Assembly: GCA_019916065.1 (NCBI GenBank)
Contig: CM034244.1
Span: forward strand, 37,166,377 to 37,230,376
DNA length: 64,000 bases
DNA from: Vitellaria paradoxa
Lineage: Eukaryota > Streptophyta > Magnoliopsida > Ericales > Sapotaceae
Reading direction: 5' to 3'
Position 1 is the stretch's first letter; the number at the start of each line of letters is the position of its first letter. A model generated the notes under the pieces. That model had not been told where the DNA came from and made no database searches. It worked only from the letters and a program-made list of their open reading frames with translations. This document shows positions 11,171 through 24,200 of this stretch, in pieces. A program made the translations under genes and the position numbers.

Positions 11171-14100
11171 TCCTCCCAAATATAAAGATCCAGGTTGCCC
11201 CACCATAGCCTGCTTAATTGGGAATCAAAGGGTAGATCAAGCTTTGCTAGATTTAGGTGCAAGTGTCAACCATTCACTGTTTACAAACAGCTGGGGTTGG
11301 GAGAACTTAGACCTACTAGGGTGACACTACAACTTGCTGATAGGTCAGTTAAAGTCCCTAGGGGTGTGGTTGAGGATGTCTTGATTCAAGTGGATCATTT
11401 TTACTTTCCAGTGGACTTTATAGTGCTAGACTCAGCCCATTCAAGGAAACCAACCAGCTGTACCTGTTATCCTAGGAAGACCATTTTTGGCCACCTCAAA
11501 TGCCTTGATCAATTGTAGAACTGGAGTTATCAAGTTCTCCTTTGGAAACATGACAATTGAGAAAAACATCTTCAAGGTGACCAAACAGCCGAGTGATTAT
11601 GAGGAAGTAGAGGAAGTTGATTGGATTCAAACAACCACTCAAGATCACTTTGATAGAGAGTATTTTGATGACCCTTTGGAGAAAGCCTTAGTGAATAATG
11701 AGCAAGTAGATTTCCTAGCTGATTGTGACTTGGAGAATTGTGAGGGAGGAGAATTTGAGGAAATGAAAAATTCAGTGCTAATGATGAATCAGTGGAGACA
11801 TCTGTTGAGTCTTTAGAGCTGTCCATAGCCAAGCCTCTGTCATTTTTGGACCAGCCACCAAAACCTGAGAGAAAACCTTTGCCAAGTGACTTGAAGTATG
11901 TATTTTTGGGTGAGGGAGAGTCCTATCCAGCTGTCATTTCATCTCAGCTGAGTTTGGACCAAGAAAATAGACTTGTGGAAGTCTTGAGGAAGCATAGAGG
12001 AGCTTTGGGCTGGACTATAGCAGATCTGCAGGGAATAAGTCCATTGATTTGCACTCATAGAATATTTTTGGAGGATGAGGCCAAGCCTATTAGGCAAATG
12101 CAAAGGAGACTCAACCCCAACATGAAAGAGGTTGTTAGAGGGGAGGTAATCAAGCTTTTGGATGCTGGAATTATCTACCCCATCTCAGATTCTAAGTGGG
12201 TGAGTCCAACTCAGGTAGTGCCTAAGAAATCTGGAGTGACTGTGATTAAGAATGAAAAAGAGGAATTAGTTCCAATGCGCATCCAAACAGGATGGCGCAT
12301 GTGCATAGATTATAGAAAGTTGAATGCAGTCACAAGGAAAGATCACTTCCCTCTTCCATTCCTAGATCAGGTATTGGAAAGAGTGGCAGGGCATGCATTT
12401 TACTGTTTCTTGGATGGTTACTCTGGGTATAATCAGATTGAGATTGCATTGGAGGATCAGAAAAGACCACATTCACTTGCCCATTTGGCACATTTGCATA
12501 TAGGCGTATGCCTTTTGGTCTTTGCAATGCTCCTGCAACATTTCAGAGATGTATGATGAGTCTGTTTAGTGATTTTGTAGAGAGATTCCTTGAAGTTTTT
12601 ATGGATGACTTTTCAGTATATGGCAGTGACTTTGATACATGTTTGGGAAACTTAGAGAAGGTTTTGATTAGATGTGAGGAGAAAAACTTGGTTTTGAATT
12701 GGGAAAAATGCCACTTTATGGTAACTCATGGAATTGTCCTTGGCCACATAGTGTCTTCTAGGGGGATAGAAGTAGACAAAGCTAAAGTGGAAATTATTCA
12801 AAAACTTCCTACCCCTAGATGTGTTAAGGATATCAGATCATTTCTTGGCCATGCTGGGTTTTATAGAAGGTTTATTGCATCATTCAGTGCCATTGCTAGA
12901 CCTTTGTGCAACCTTCTATCCCAGGATGTTCCCTTTGATTGGACACCAGAGTGTCAGGCCTCATTTGATAGACTTAAGAGTTTGCTCACCTCAGCTCCCA
13001 TTATGCAGCCACCAGACTGGACTTTACCATTTGAGATCATGTGTGATGCTAGTGATTGTGCCATTGGTGCAGTGCTAGGACAGAGGAGGGATAGGAGACC
13101 ACATGTGTTGTACTATGCTAGCAAAACCCTTAGTGAAGCACAAAGGAATTACACTACTACTGAGAAGGAGTTGCTAGCAGTAGTATATGCCTTGGACAAG
13201 TTCAGATCATACCTGGTAGGTTCCCATGTCATAGTATACACTGACCATGCTGCTTTGAAGTATCTCTTGACCAAACCTGATGCTAAGCCTAGACTTATTA
13301 GATGGATTCTTCTGCTTCAAGAATTTGATTTAGAAATCAAGGACAAAAAGGGAGTTGAAAATGTAGTTGCTGATCACCTTTCTAGACTCCCACATCAGGA
13401 TTTAGCATCTTTTGATTCTCCCATCAATGAGACATTCCCTGATGAGCAGTTGTTCCACATAGACTCTTCTGAGGTACCTTGGTTTGCAGATATAGCCAAC
13501 TACCTAGCTTCAGGTATTGTGCCTTCTCACTGGACCATGCATGGATAGAAGGAAGTTCTTTAGGAATGTGAGACACTTTTTCTGGGATGACCCTTATTTG
13601 TTTAAGTATTGCTCAGATCAAGTCATAAGGAGATGCATACCCGAGAGTGAAGCCCAGAGTGTCATTAGTTTTTGTCATACTCTTGCATGTGGAGGTCATT
13701 TTTCAGCTAGGAAGACGTGGCAAAGATTTTACAGAGTGGATTGTTTGCCTACCATGTTTAGGGATGTGCATGCCTTTTGTGTTGCTTGTGATAGGTGTCA
13801 AAGGCTTGGTAAGATCACTAGGAGAAACATGATGCCACTTCACCCCATTTATGTGCTTGATATCTTTGATTGTTGGGGTATGGATTTTATGGGACCATTT
13901 GTGAATTCATTTGGCAATGAGTATATCTTAGTGGCAGTGGATTATGTTTCAAAGTGGGTAGAAGCCATACCAACTAGGACCAATGACCACAAGGTAGTGA
14001 TAAAATTTTTGAAGGAAAATGTGTTTCAAGATTTGGAATGCCAAAGGCCATGATAAGTGATAGGGGAACACATTTTTGCAATAGACATGTTGGTCTTTTG

Positions 14101-14767
14101 ATGAAGAAATATGGGGTGTTACACAAGGTTGGAACATCTTACCACCCCCAAACAAGTGGACAAGCTGAATTAGCCAATAGAGAGATCAAAAGAATCATTG
14201 AAAAAACAGTGAATCCCACAAGGAAAGATTGGTCTTTGAAATTGGTTGATGCACTTTGGGCTTATAGGACTGCCTACAAGACTATCCTAGGCATGTCTCC
14301 TTATAGGTTAGTGTATGGAAAGCTTGTCATCTTCCTGTGGAACTTGAACACAAGGCCTTTTGGGCAGTGAGACATTTTAATGAGAGCATCACTGAATCTG
14401 GTTTTCAAAGAAATTGCAACTAAATGAGCTTGAGGAGATTAGAAATGATGCATATGAGAATGCTAAGATCACCAAGGATAGAGTGAAGAAATGGCATGAT
14501 ACACATATCCTCAAAAGAGAGTTGTTGTGGGTCAAAAGGTCTTGTTGTATGACTCAAGGTTACACTTGTTTCCTGGGAAGTTGAAATCAAGATGGAGTGG
14601 TCCATATGTGATTCAGAACATCACTGAGTTTGGGGCTGTTGACATTCAAAATCCAACCTCCAAGAATGTTTTTAGAGTGAATGGACAGAGATTGAAAGAG
14701 TATCATGAGAATTTTGTTGCTGAAGTAGAGAGTTGGGATCTTGAAGATCCCCCAAATTCCTGTTTGA
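11171..14767 (+). pseudogene. pol: Athila-1 pol (PR-RT-RH-IN), frameshifted
   Basis: Protease is recognisable by LDLGASVN, after which a short deletion shifts the frame. Further shifts lie near 11450, 11800, 12470, 13530, 13730, 14030, 14330 and 14410. RT shows [10 protein letters not shown] and FMDDF, RNase H shows [14 protein letters not shown] and VADHLSRLP, and integrase shows the Cys pair [22 protein letters not shown] and [10 protein letters not shown]. The C-terminus has the GPY motif (SRWSGPYVI) and no chromodomain. From ~13590 the sequence becomes nearly identical to Athila-2, while the upstream part is only ~85% identical by eye. The product is not functional. Confidence 0.9.
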
Positions 14768-15835
14768 ATGAAAGAAGAATTCTGATTTTGTATCATAGTA
14801 GTGTAGGTTCTGTTATGCTTTTGAGTTTCTGTTTTCTTTTGTTTTTGTAAAAAAAAAAGGTTGTATATGGTTATTGCTAACCTTCAGTTTTCAGCTGCAA
14901 GTAGTACTCAACTGAGGAAGTGAAGAATCTGCTTGATGAAAAGAATCCATTCAAATCTGATGTGATTAGTTGCTATTGCAACTGCAGCTGTAATCATGCA
15001 GTAGCTGGACTAAATGCCTTGCCACTGCTGAAATGTGAGCTTGAAACAAGTTGGTGGGGAATTGGTCACAGCAGCTGACTATCAGCTTTCATTTCTTGGT
15101 AATAAGTTGAATTTTCATTCACAATCTTCAGGTATGTTACTTCACCAACCTTTCTTTAACTTGCTGGTTTAATACATTGAGGACAATGCATGATTTTAGT
15201 TGGGGGGGACACAATCTGAGTTTGTGGATGTGAATAGTATTTTTACTGCAATTTGCTGAATTGAGTGATTGGATATGATCAGAATGTTTTGAATATGATT
15301 TGGAATTGCTTGAATTGAATTAAGATCATGCTTATGTCAGTTTGAGTTTGCATATGTTGAAAATTTGAAAAAAATTTTTTGAAAATTTAGAAAAATTGCA
15401 AAACTTCTTCTTGAATTAGTTATTTCTTTTGAAATAATTTTCGAATCCTAGCTGTTGGCAAAACTTAATTTGAGTATTCTTAAGAAGTGGGGGAAGAATT
15501 TCTGGTTTTCTGGACACTGGAATTGCAAATTGCTGATAACCTGTATTCGAATATGGGTCTGGGTATTCGAATATGATGTCAGTTTTAAATCCTGTATATA
15601 CCCGTGAGTGGCCCCATTCAAGTTTCTGTTCTATTCGAATACGAGCCCTGGTGCCCACAACCCTGAAACCTTCACCATTCCACATCTTCTTCCAGTCTTT
15701 TACTTTCAGATTATCTGAGTGTGATTTTGAGTTGACATTGAAAGGAAGATTCAGATACAGAGTTGCGATTGAAGAAGCTAGGGTTTACAGCTTTGGAGAA
15801 TTTCTGATAAAGGGTGGAGAATCAATTGAAGCAAG
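14768..15835 (+). other. Athila-1 pol-ORF3 spacer
   Basis: About 1.07 kb of non-coding DNA between pol and ORF3. It contains a hairpin plus polypurine tract (15175-15209) and ATTCGAAT at 15545, 15565 and 15633, shortly before the ORF3 start. Confidence 0.6.
15175..15209 (+). other. Internal hairpin and polypurine tract, Athila-1
   Basis: CATTG (15175-15179), loop AGGA, CAATG (15184-15188), followed 9 bp later by AGTTGGGGGGGA (15198-15209). The same arrangement stands in Athila-2 at 39591-39630, and a longer hairpin plus the same G-rich tract precedes each 3' LTR. It may prime a second plus strand. Confidence 0.6.
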
Positions 15836-17214
15836 ATGCCACCAAAGAGGATGAAGAAGATGGCTTACAAAGGTAAGGCTAAAAGAAGGAGCGTGAGGAT
15901 TTTGAGCCAACATGGTAAGGGTTCTTCACTTGTTGTTCAGGAACCCATAACATATGAACTGTCATCTTCTAAATCAGACCGTAGGTCCTCCTCTAGAACA
16001 GAATCATTCCATTCTGTAGGTAATGAGAGTTTGAGTGAGAGACATGATGATCATGTCTCTAATGTTGAAAAGGAAAACTCTGTTGGAGTTCCTGAGAATG
16101 TGCCTACTAAGGAACACATGACTGCTACTGAGCATGAGGTCCACACCTCTGAAAAGGTTCCTGAGGATGAACCTGAAGCACAATCTGACCATGATCTGTT
16201 TGATGAGGGTTCTTTTGATAACTTGAGGTTTTCCAACAAAGCTTCAAAGCTGAAATATGATGAGAATTACAGCAAGAGAGCTGTGTTGAGTGAAAGAGGA
16301 ATTAAATTGGAGGATTACAATGAACCATCCTATGAACTGTTAGAATTATTTGAGAAAAGGGGCTGGGCACATTGGGTTACAACAAGTAGGAGGGCTGTGG
16401 TACCATATGTGAGAGAGTTTTATTCAAATGCTGAAGTGGGCATGATTCATGGGAGACCTGAGATAAACTCTAAGGTTAGAGGGAAGAGAATTAGTTTGAA
16501 TCTTGAGAAGATTTCTTTCAAAGGTCACTTGCCTGTTGAAAGAATACCCGAATCCACACCTAAACAAAAAGCACGATGGGAGAAGCAATTGCATAAGGAC
16601 AATTTGGCTAGGCTCTTCACAGCCAACCCTCAAGCTCAATGGACCACTGCTAGGATGTCCAAGTCAGGAATTACTCCCAAAAGTAATATCCTTCACATGT
16701 TAGTCTGTTCTTTATTTCTGCCACATGCTTACAAGTCAACCATCACTCTTGAACAAGCCATGATTATGGGAAAGTTGTTGTTAGGCATTCCATGGATTTA
16801 CCTTACCACATTTGGTTGGTTATTTCTCATGTGGTAGAGAAACCAGAATCCACTGCTGGGCTGCCTTTTGGAGGTTTAATTACAGAGATAATTCAGCACT
16901 TTTTGGGAATAGAGGAAGAGGTAGGAATGGCCATTGTGAAAGCTGCTCCTTTGATAGACAAGATATCTATGAATCGAAGTCGAGGACAATTGAAGAAGGC
17001 TGCTCCACCTGCAGTTGAGAACAACCAGCAGCAGCCAGCAGAGGAGGAGGCAACTGAAGCAGTCCCTATGAGCACAGAGGAGAAGTTGACATTAATCCAG
17101 AAAAATCAAGAAGTACTGATGAGGGAAGTGAGTGAGCTGAGACAGGGGCAGCAAAAGCTTATTCGAATGGTGGAGAGCATATTCGAATGGAGTCAAGAAG
17201 GGAGAAATGCTTAA
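15836..17214 (+). pseudogene. Athila-1 ORF3 (plant transposon-type domain), one frameshift
   Basis: The ATG at 15836 opens 333 codons. The match to Athila-2 ORF3 continues from 16792 in another frame, so a single lesion near 16795 breaks it. The N-terminus is basic (MPPKRMKKMAYKGKAKRR), followed by an acidic Ser/Glu-rich linker. The conserved core reads YSKRAVLSERGI, RRAVVPYVREFYSN and LHMLVCSLFLPHAY and resembles the 'putative plant transposon protein' domain. The C-terminal part is predicted coiled coil. No signal peptide or membrane span is visible, which argues against a classical envelope. The 3' end carries an ATTCGAAT pair (17161, 17181). Confidence 0.75.
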
Positions 17215-18897
17215 TTTCAGTACTTCAGCCATGATCCAGACTCTTTTGTCCTTGAAACCAGATTTTTTACAGCAAATCTTCAGAATATTTCAAATATGTT
17301 TTGTCAACAATAGGATTTGGATTAATGTTCCTGCTGTTTGTTTCTTTTGATTAGGTTTAAGTTGTTTTGTTTTACTTTTGCTACCTATGACTTTGAACTT
17401 ACAACTTGGAATGAATGAAATTTCTGTTTTCTTGGAATTAGTGATGTCATTTGCATAAATTGGATTGAGCTGAGTTGAAGTATGGAATTTTAAAGAGTTG
17501 TTGTGATTGCCATGTGTTTTTAAGTTGAAAAGTGTGTGAATGGATTTAGTTTGAGGATTGTTGATCTAACATTTGTCTTGAGGAATGAATTTATGAATGA
17601 ATAATGTGTTTTATGGATTTCTAGATATAGTAGAGACTTAAAACCTGAAGTGAGATATTTGAGCCTTAAACTTTGTTCATGAGAGACTTCATTTACTCTA
17701 AGGGCTTTCCAAAAGCTCAAGCTTTTTGCACTTCAAATTCCTTCAATAACTCCACTTATACTATTTTGTTTTGGGTGTTTGTGAAGTGATGGAAGAATGG
17801 AACTAGACTTCTGATTCTTAGTTTTTATGGTTGAATGAAATGAAACCAAGGAAATGATATTAGGCCATTTTTCTTATCTTTTGAGCTTTAAAAAAAATTT
17901 TCCTTTTCTTTGATGAACATCATCCTTGGAGCCAAGTTTGAGCTTTATTAGAGCATTCATACTTCTTTATTCTTACCACATCATACCCTTAACCATTATG
18001 AATGCTCTTTAGCCTTCCCTAACAGATTGGAATACACTGAAAATATTAAGGAAGAGAAATGAACAACATTTTGGGATTTGGAGGTGAGAAGAAAGAAAAA
18101 TGAATGGAATGAGGAAAAAGGAATTGTTAAGGGAAATTGTTGATAAAAAGAAAATCAAAAAGGTGGAAACTGTTTTAATTTTGAAGTACATTCACTTGAG
18201 GTAAATTTCTGAAAAAAAAAAAAAAAAAACAATATAAATGAATTGGAGAAGGGTGGAAGAAAGTTTATTTCAGTGTTCCAAATCAGTTTTTGAATTCCTT
18301 ATCCTTTCCTTCTATTACCTTATTAAAACTCATGACCTCATTACAACCCATTGCAAGTCCTAATTGATCTTTGGAAGAATTTTCATTCAATTGTGAAATT
18401 TAGGAATTAGGGAATCATGGTGAAAATTCTGAAATTACTTTGCTACATCATTCCTTCATGGAGTTATGCCAAGTCTAATTCTTTCTTGAATACATCGTTT
18501 TTGACTTGTTGATGCCACCTTCTAGAATTTGATGAACATTTACTCTTAATAAGGGGCATCTTGAGTGAAACCTTGTGTGCTCTATTTTCTTTGGAGAGAA
18601 TTCCAAGGTGAGATTTGAAGTCAAAACTTGGGAATGAAATGGAATGCAAAGTTCAGAATTAAATGAAGTTCTAAAGATGTAGGTTAAGATTGATAGAGTT
18701 AAAAGCTGCTATTCATTCACATTCATTTCACACATTTGGCAAGTTTCACATCTCTTATAAAATTTTAAATTTTAAACTTTGCTTATGAAAATTTTTGCTC
18801 ATGGTGTTGACTAATTCCATATGAATAGCTGAAATATCATTCAAATTGAAATGAAATTAATGCTTTTGGAATTCTCTCCTATTTCTTCTATTAGAAG
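17215..18897 (+). other. Athila-1 3' untranslated region with conserved block
   Basis: About 1.7 kb without coding signal. The block 17815-18076 is nearly identical to 42396-42669 of Athila-2, while its flanks are much more diverged. Inside it are a perfect 12-bp stem (AGAGCATTCATA at 17950-17961 with TATGAATGCTCT at 17997-18008) and a small hairpin CTTGG-AG-CCAAG. Confidence 0.6.
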
Positions 18898-18936
18898 CAT
18901 TACTAGGGACTAGTAATGTTGTAGTTGGGGGGTGTG
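18898..18936 (+). other. Terminal hairpin and polypurine tract, Athila-1
   Basis: A perfect 9-bp stem CATTACTAG (18898-18906) and CTAGTAATG (18910-18918) has a GGA loop. It is followed by the polypurine tract AGTTGGGGGGTGTG ending at 18936, one base before the LTR. The Athila-2 stem differs at one position and its partner, keeping the pair. Confidence 0.8.
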
Positions 18937-20458
18937 TGATTGGACATCAATTGTTACATATTTATACATTCAAATTACACTTGCACACATCATAAAAAGA
19001 TATAAAATCTATGTTTTGTGCAGATTTCATCTCCATATCTCCAAAGTGGAATATGTGTTGATTTCCATCACAAAAACAAGAAATTAAGCTACATTGAGGA
19101 TGTTGAGAAGAAAGCATGCTGCACAGCACATCAAAGGATTGAAGCTATTTCAGAAGAAGAAGAAAATTCAGTTGAAATCAATGCAAAGAGATCAGAATCA
19201 CTATTCTGGAAATTTCTGCAGCAGAGGATCATATTCGAATATGGTTTTACTGTATTCGAATATAAGCTTCTTCACAGCAACGAATTCCATGTGACCCCAA
19301 CTTCCCCATGTGATGTAACCTGCAATCCAGGGAGGGCAAATCAGGAAAAAAAAGATATAGGAGGGAGAAGGAGCCATCATGAGGACAACATTCGGTTAGA
19401 GGAGAGAGAAAGAGAGGAGAGAGAAGGAAGAGAGAAGTGGAGTAGAGACACAAAAAGAAAAGAGAAAAAAAAATTGGGAAAGGAGATTCAGATTTCGTAG
19501 AGAGAGTTTTGGAGAGAAATTCATTGAGAGTTCATAGTTTTACATGGGAATTTCAATTCGGCATTAGAGTTTTTGAGATTTACATTTTGAATTCATTCCC
19601 ATTTCTGTAATCAGATTTTCAGTTCTAAATCCATTTAACTTTCAATTTCAGATTGTAATGTCGTCCAATCAGATTTCCACTTCTGTTTTTCTTCTTTTAA
19701 CATGCTCGGCTAAGTCTTCTTGGGCCAAGGCAAGGGTAATACCTTTCCAATGAATCTCAAGTGGCCGAACTTCATGGATTTACTTTGAGTTCTTATGGTT
19801 ATCAAGTCAATTTGCAGCTGGGTGTCTTAGAACTCATTGATTCAAGACCCGATTAATCCAACTTTGTATATCCTATTGATGAGTTCATAGGTGTTGCTTA
19901 ACTTAGAACTCTCATGACATTGTTGTATGTGGGTTGCTAGAATTAGAACTCCTATTGTTCTTAAAATAGGTTATGCACATTGAGTGTTTAATCCATGGTT
20001 TGTTTCAATTGAAATTAATTTTCTCAAAAATCAGAACAAATTGATTTGGTAATTTATAAACTCTTGGCACTTGAAATTCATTCGGATTGGTATTAAACTT
20101 GTCTTGCTCAACTTTTTTTATCACTTAATCTTTTAGTTTAAATTCACTTTGCTTTTGAAAAATTAGTTCAAAACCATCAACCAACCAAATCAGATTTTAA
20201 TTTTCTATTTCACATTTTTCTGTGAGTTGTGTTTTGCCAAATTAATCTCCATTAGAGTCATTCACTTCATTACTCCCTATATCCCTGTGGAAATGACCTG
20301 GGACTTACCAGTTATTTTGTGCTTCAACCACACCTTGCACTTGGGGGAAAACTTGTCTTGATTTACCTCACTTAACATTTTCTTTGAATTTGAATTTATA
20401 ATCTGAATTTTTATTTGAGCTTTTATCTTGGAGTGAGGTAATTAAACAAGAACAAGCA
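18937..20458 (+). repeat. Athila-1 3' LTR
   Basis: The 1522-bp LTR runs TGATTGGAC to AACAAGCA. It matches the 5' LTR with about forty differences, and the GA-rich tract is shorter. ATTCGAAT occurs at 19233 and 19254. It is followed by the GTAAT target duplication. Confidence 0.92.
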
Positions 20459-20700
20459 GTAATTAACTACTAATAATATTAAATAACAATAATAATAATA
20501 ATGGAAAGGGTAATACTAATAGTAGTAATACTATTAATTATAACAAGTAATTTTAAATTATAATCTTAGGAATAATATTATAACAAATTAATAATATTAC
20601 GTGGGCCCAATTGAAATTATTACTTTGAGCCAATCAAATCTAATAATATTATTTGGACTGATTCTATACTATCCAAATCTAATTCAAATTCTAATTTATT
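20459..20700. repeat. Continuation of the ~170-bp repeat array
   Basis: After the 3' LTR and its GTAAT duplication the sequence returns to TTAATAATATTA-rich DNA with a GGGCCCAATTGAAATTATTA part, like the units at 5150-6965. This confirms that Athila-1 split the array. Confidence 0.55.
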
Positions 20701-21278
20701 TTGAGTTAGGAATGAAAAAGAAACTTAGAATTCTTTTACTTTATTCTAAGTTAGGAAATAAAAAGAAACTTAGAACTTCTTTACCTTGTTCATTTGCATG
20801 CATTAATGAAACTTAGACCCATTTAAGAGTCTTGTATGCCGCCTGTTTGGTCATCCTTAGGCGATGGATTATGTCTTTGACTAGGTTCATTGCTTTTTTG
20901 ATGAATATGCAGGGATTGATGTACGCGATTCTTGAATTGTCCAGTTTGGACAATTTGGGAATGCAACTATCCATCTTGTCTTCAACAACTTATGCAATTT
21001 TCGATGTTGGATGAAGTTTTGGTTGGCGTCCTACTATTCTTTGGGTGTATACACAGAGTACGATTGATGTCGTGTGCTTGGAGAACCACACAGATATGCT
21101 ACTGAAATTTTATCTAATTAGGAAGACAAAGGCATAGTTGCTGAGTGCAAGTTGGATCGTGCATTTTCGAATAGGATAGGAACAACTATCTTGTAGTGTG
21201 AAGGTGAAGCTTAAGACTAAGTGCTTTGCATATTGTAATTGCTCATCTTCATTTTGGGACTCCAAAAAAATAGTTAGC

Positions 21279-24200
21279 GATATTGACAAGAGTTAGATTG
21301 ATTTGCTGAATAGGACGTCTATAGAATATATGGAGGGGATTAATTAGTTCATCGCATACACCAATGTGTTTCCCAACGAGCACATTAGTTGTCCTTGTAG
21401 AAAGTGTACGAACTAGTATTATTATACACGGAAGCCCGTTAGGGAGCATATGATCCATAATGGGTTTTTAAAGTAGCATAAGTATTAGACTCTCCATGAG
21501 AAAGAGTATACCCTCTCTCACCAATAGAAAACAGTTAAGGTAGAGGCCAAGGCTATGAATGAGGCTGATCCAATGCTTGCGATACTAGTTGATATCGCAT
21601 GTGGATTGGCACCTGAAAACAGAGACTATGATAGTGATCTGACGTGTGTGAGTAATCCTCGCTCTGGTATGGATGACGAAGCCTTGAGATATTTTGAAAT
21701 ACTCGATGATGCGTCGACTGAATTATATCTTAGATGTTAAGAATTCAATAAATTGTCATTTATTATTGAGCTATTACATTTGAAGGCGTTGAATCAGTGG
21801 TTGGATTCGTCGTTCAACATGCCACTGCAGTTGTTACGCAGAGTTTTACCAATAGGAGCAAAAAGCATGTTGATTCATACTACCAGGCACACAAGCTAGC
21901 TGAAAATTTTGGGATTCACATGCCAAACTTTGGATACATGCCACAACAGTTATATGTTGTTTTAGAATAAGAATGCTCATCTCGATACATGTACCATGTG
22001 TCAAAGCTCAAGGTGGAAGGACACCAGGGGAGTCTAGGATCGTCAGAACACTTCGGGTGTTTTAGACCATGGTGAGCTTATGGCTGCAAAGTAAGTGTGC
22101 TATTTCTCACTTAAGCTAAGGCTGAAAGACCTTCATGATGTCTAAGATTTCTAAACTAATGAGATGGCACGTCAAGAATAGTAGAGAGGACAGGAAATTA
22201 TCCCATCTAGTAGACTTTCCGGCATGGAAGGATTTCGATAAGAGATACCCTAAATTTGTTGCTGATAGTTGCAGTGTGTAGCTCGGCTTGGCTGCAAATG
22301 GATTTAGCCCGTTTAGGGGCCATAACTAGTGCAAATCACAATACATGGCTTGTACTATTAGTTTTGTATAATCTTCCACCCTGGCTGCGCATGAAGTAAC
22401 CTCTTTCTTGATTTTATTAACACTAATTGACGGACCGAGAGGCCCTAGGGATAAAATAGATGTGTATATACAGCCTTTGATTGAAGAGCTTAATGAATTA
22501 TGAGCCGAGGTGTGATGACGTTTGACTCTATAGGAAATGAAATGTTTAGGCTCTAGGTAGCATTATTGTAGACAATTAACGACTTCCCTACTTATGCTAA
22601 CTTATCTGGTTGGAACACAGAAGAAGAGTTTGAATGTCCTTACTGCAACCAGAGCAAGAAGTCAACCTGGCTAAAGTACAGTAGAAAGTGGGCATACATG
22701 GGTCATAGATGCATCCCACCTCCGTTTCATAGGTTCAGGAGGAGCAGAGTCTCATTTAACAACACTTGGGAGTATGGTTCGGAACCTCGCACAATAACTG
22801 GGGTTTATTTTGTTAGCCCCGATCAAGTAGAAGCAAATACGAACAATGTATGATTTTTAGGATCTAATGGCCCCCCACTGGTGCTTATTCCCAGTGCAAA
22901 CAGGAACCAAAGTCATAATTGGAAGAAGAAGAGTATTTTCAACGAGTTACCTTATTAGAAAAATAACTTATTGAGGGACAACTTAAATGTCATGCACATC
23001 GAGAAGAATGTCTACGATAATGTACTGTGGACCATCCTTGATGTTAAGGGGAAGTCAAGGGATAGTACCGATGCTCGATGTGATTTGCAGGAGATGGGAC
23101 TGAGAACTCCATTACACTTACAGGAGAGGGAGTCCAACAGGACATGCATGTTACCTGTGTAGTACATAATGAGTAAAGAAGAGAAGGATGCCTTCCTATC
23201 AATTCTAAAGGATGTCAAGCTGCCTGATGGGTATTGCTCAAATGTTTCTAAATGAGTGAACACGAGTGAAAGGATGTTACAGGGTTTGAAGAGTAATGAC
23301 AATCACGTTCTCATTCAATAGTTGCTGCCTATAGCAGTAAGAAATTATCTACTGAAGAATGTGGTGTAGCCGTTGATTAAGTTCAGTAACTTATTCAAAC
23401 AATTGTGTTACAAAGTTCTCTGTGTAGAAGATTTGAAGGGTTTGCATGAGAGGATTGCTTTAACATTATGCCATCTACAGAAAATTTTTTTACCGTCATT
23501 TTTTGACGTAATGGTTCACTTGACCATACACTTAACTATGAAGCCCGGCATGGTGGCCCTATCCAATTTAGGTGGATGTATTCAATTGAGAGGTATATGA
23601 ACACATTAAAGAGGTATGTGCGTAACAAAGCTCGACAAGAGGCATCCATAGCTGAGGGTTATTTGATGGATAAGTGCACCAATTTTTATGATGTATATCG
23701 TAACGACAATGTCCAAACAAAGTTAACCAAGCCAGAGCAGATAAATGAAGGTCCTATTAGGGAAGGCACGTCCTTTGATCTCAACCACGTCGAGTGGATC
23801 CAAGCTCATCGGTTCGTGCTTTTCAACACCTAATCGATTGTGCCATTGACTCAATAAGTCATTTTCCGTTATAGAGAGAGTAAATTGTGCAACACTTGTA
23901 ATAATTATCATGCTTATTCTCAATCCAATTTGATTTTCATTGCAGGAGAAACATAAATGAGCTGAAACAGAACATGCCTCGCGCGACAGATAGTCAAATT
24001 TGAGCATACTATTATCAATATTTTCATAACTGGTTTAACAATTACATACGTGTTAAACATTTACATGTACTTTTATATGTTCTTTCGCATTACTTTAAAT
24101 TTGTATTCAATTAATTCGTGAGAATTTGCATAGGTTTACAATTTACAAAATACTACCGATCTTACTTTGATCGATGGAATGAATCAATTAGCTGATGATC

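Larger units (their letters stand above)
6966..20458 (+). mobile_element. Athila-1: full-length, decayed Ty3/gypsy Athila-type element
   Basis: The 13.5-kb element has LTRs at 6966-8507 and 18937-20458, a tRNA-Asp primer binding site, gag, pol, a third ORF and a polypurine tract. The 5-bp target duplication GTAAT is at 6961-6965 and 20459-20463. The two LTRs show about forty differences by eye, half of them in the first 300 bp, including a (GA)n length change. All coding regions carry frameshifts, so the copy is not autonomous. It inserted into the ~170-bp array. Confidence 0.93.
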
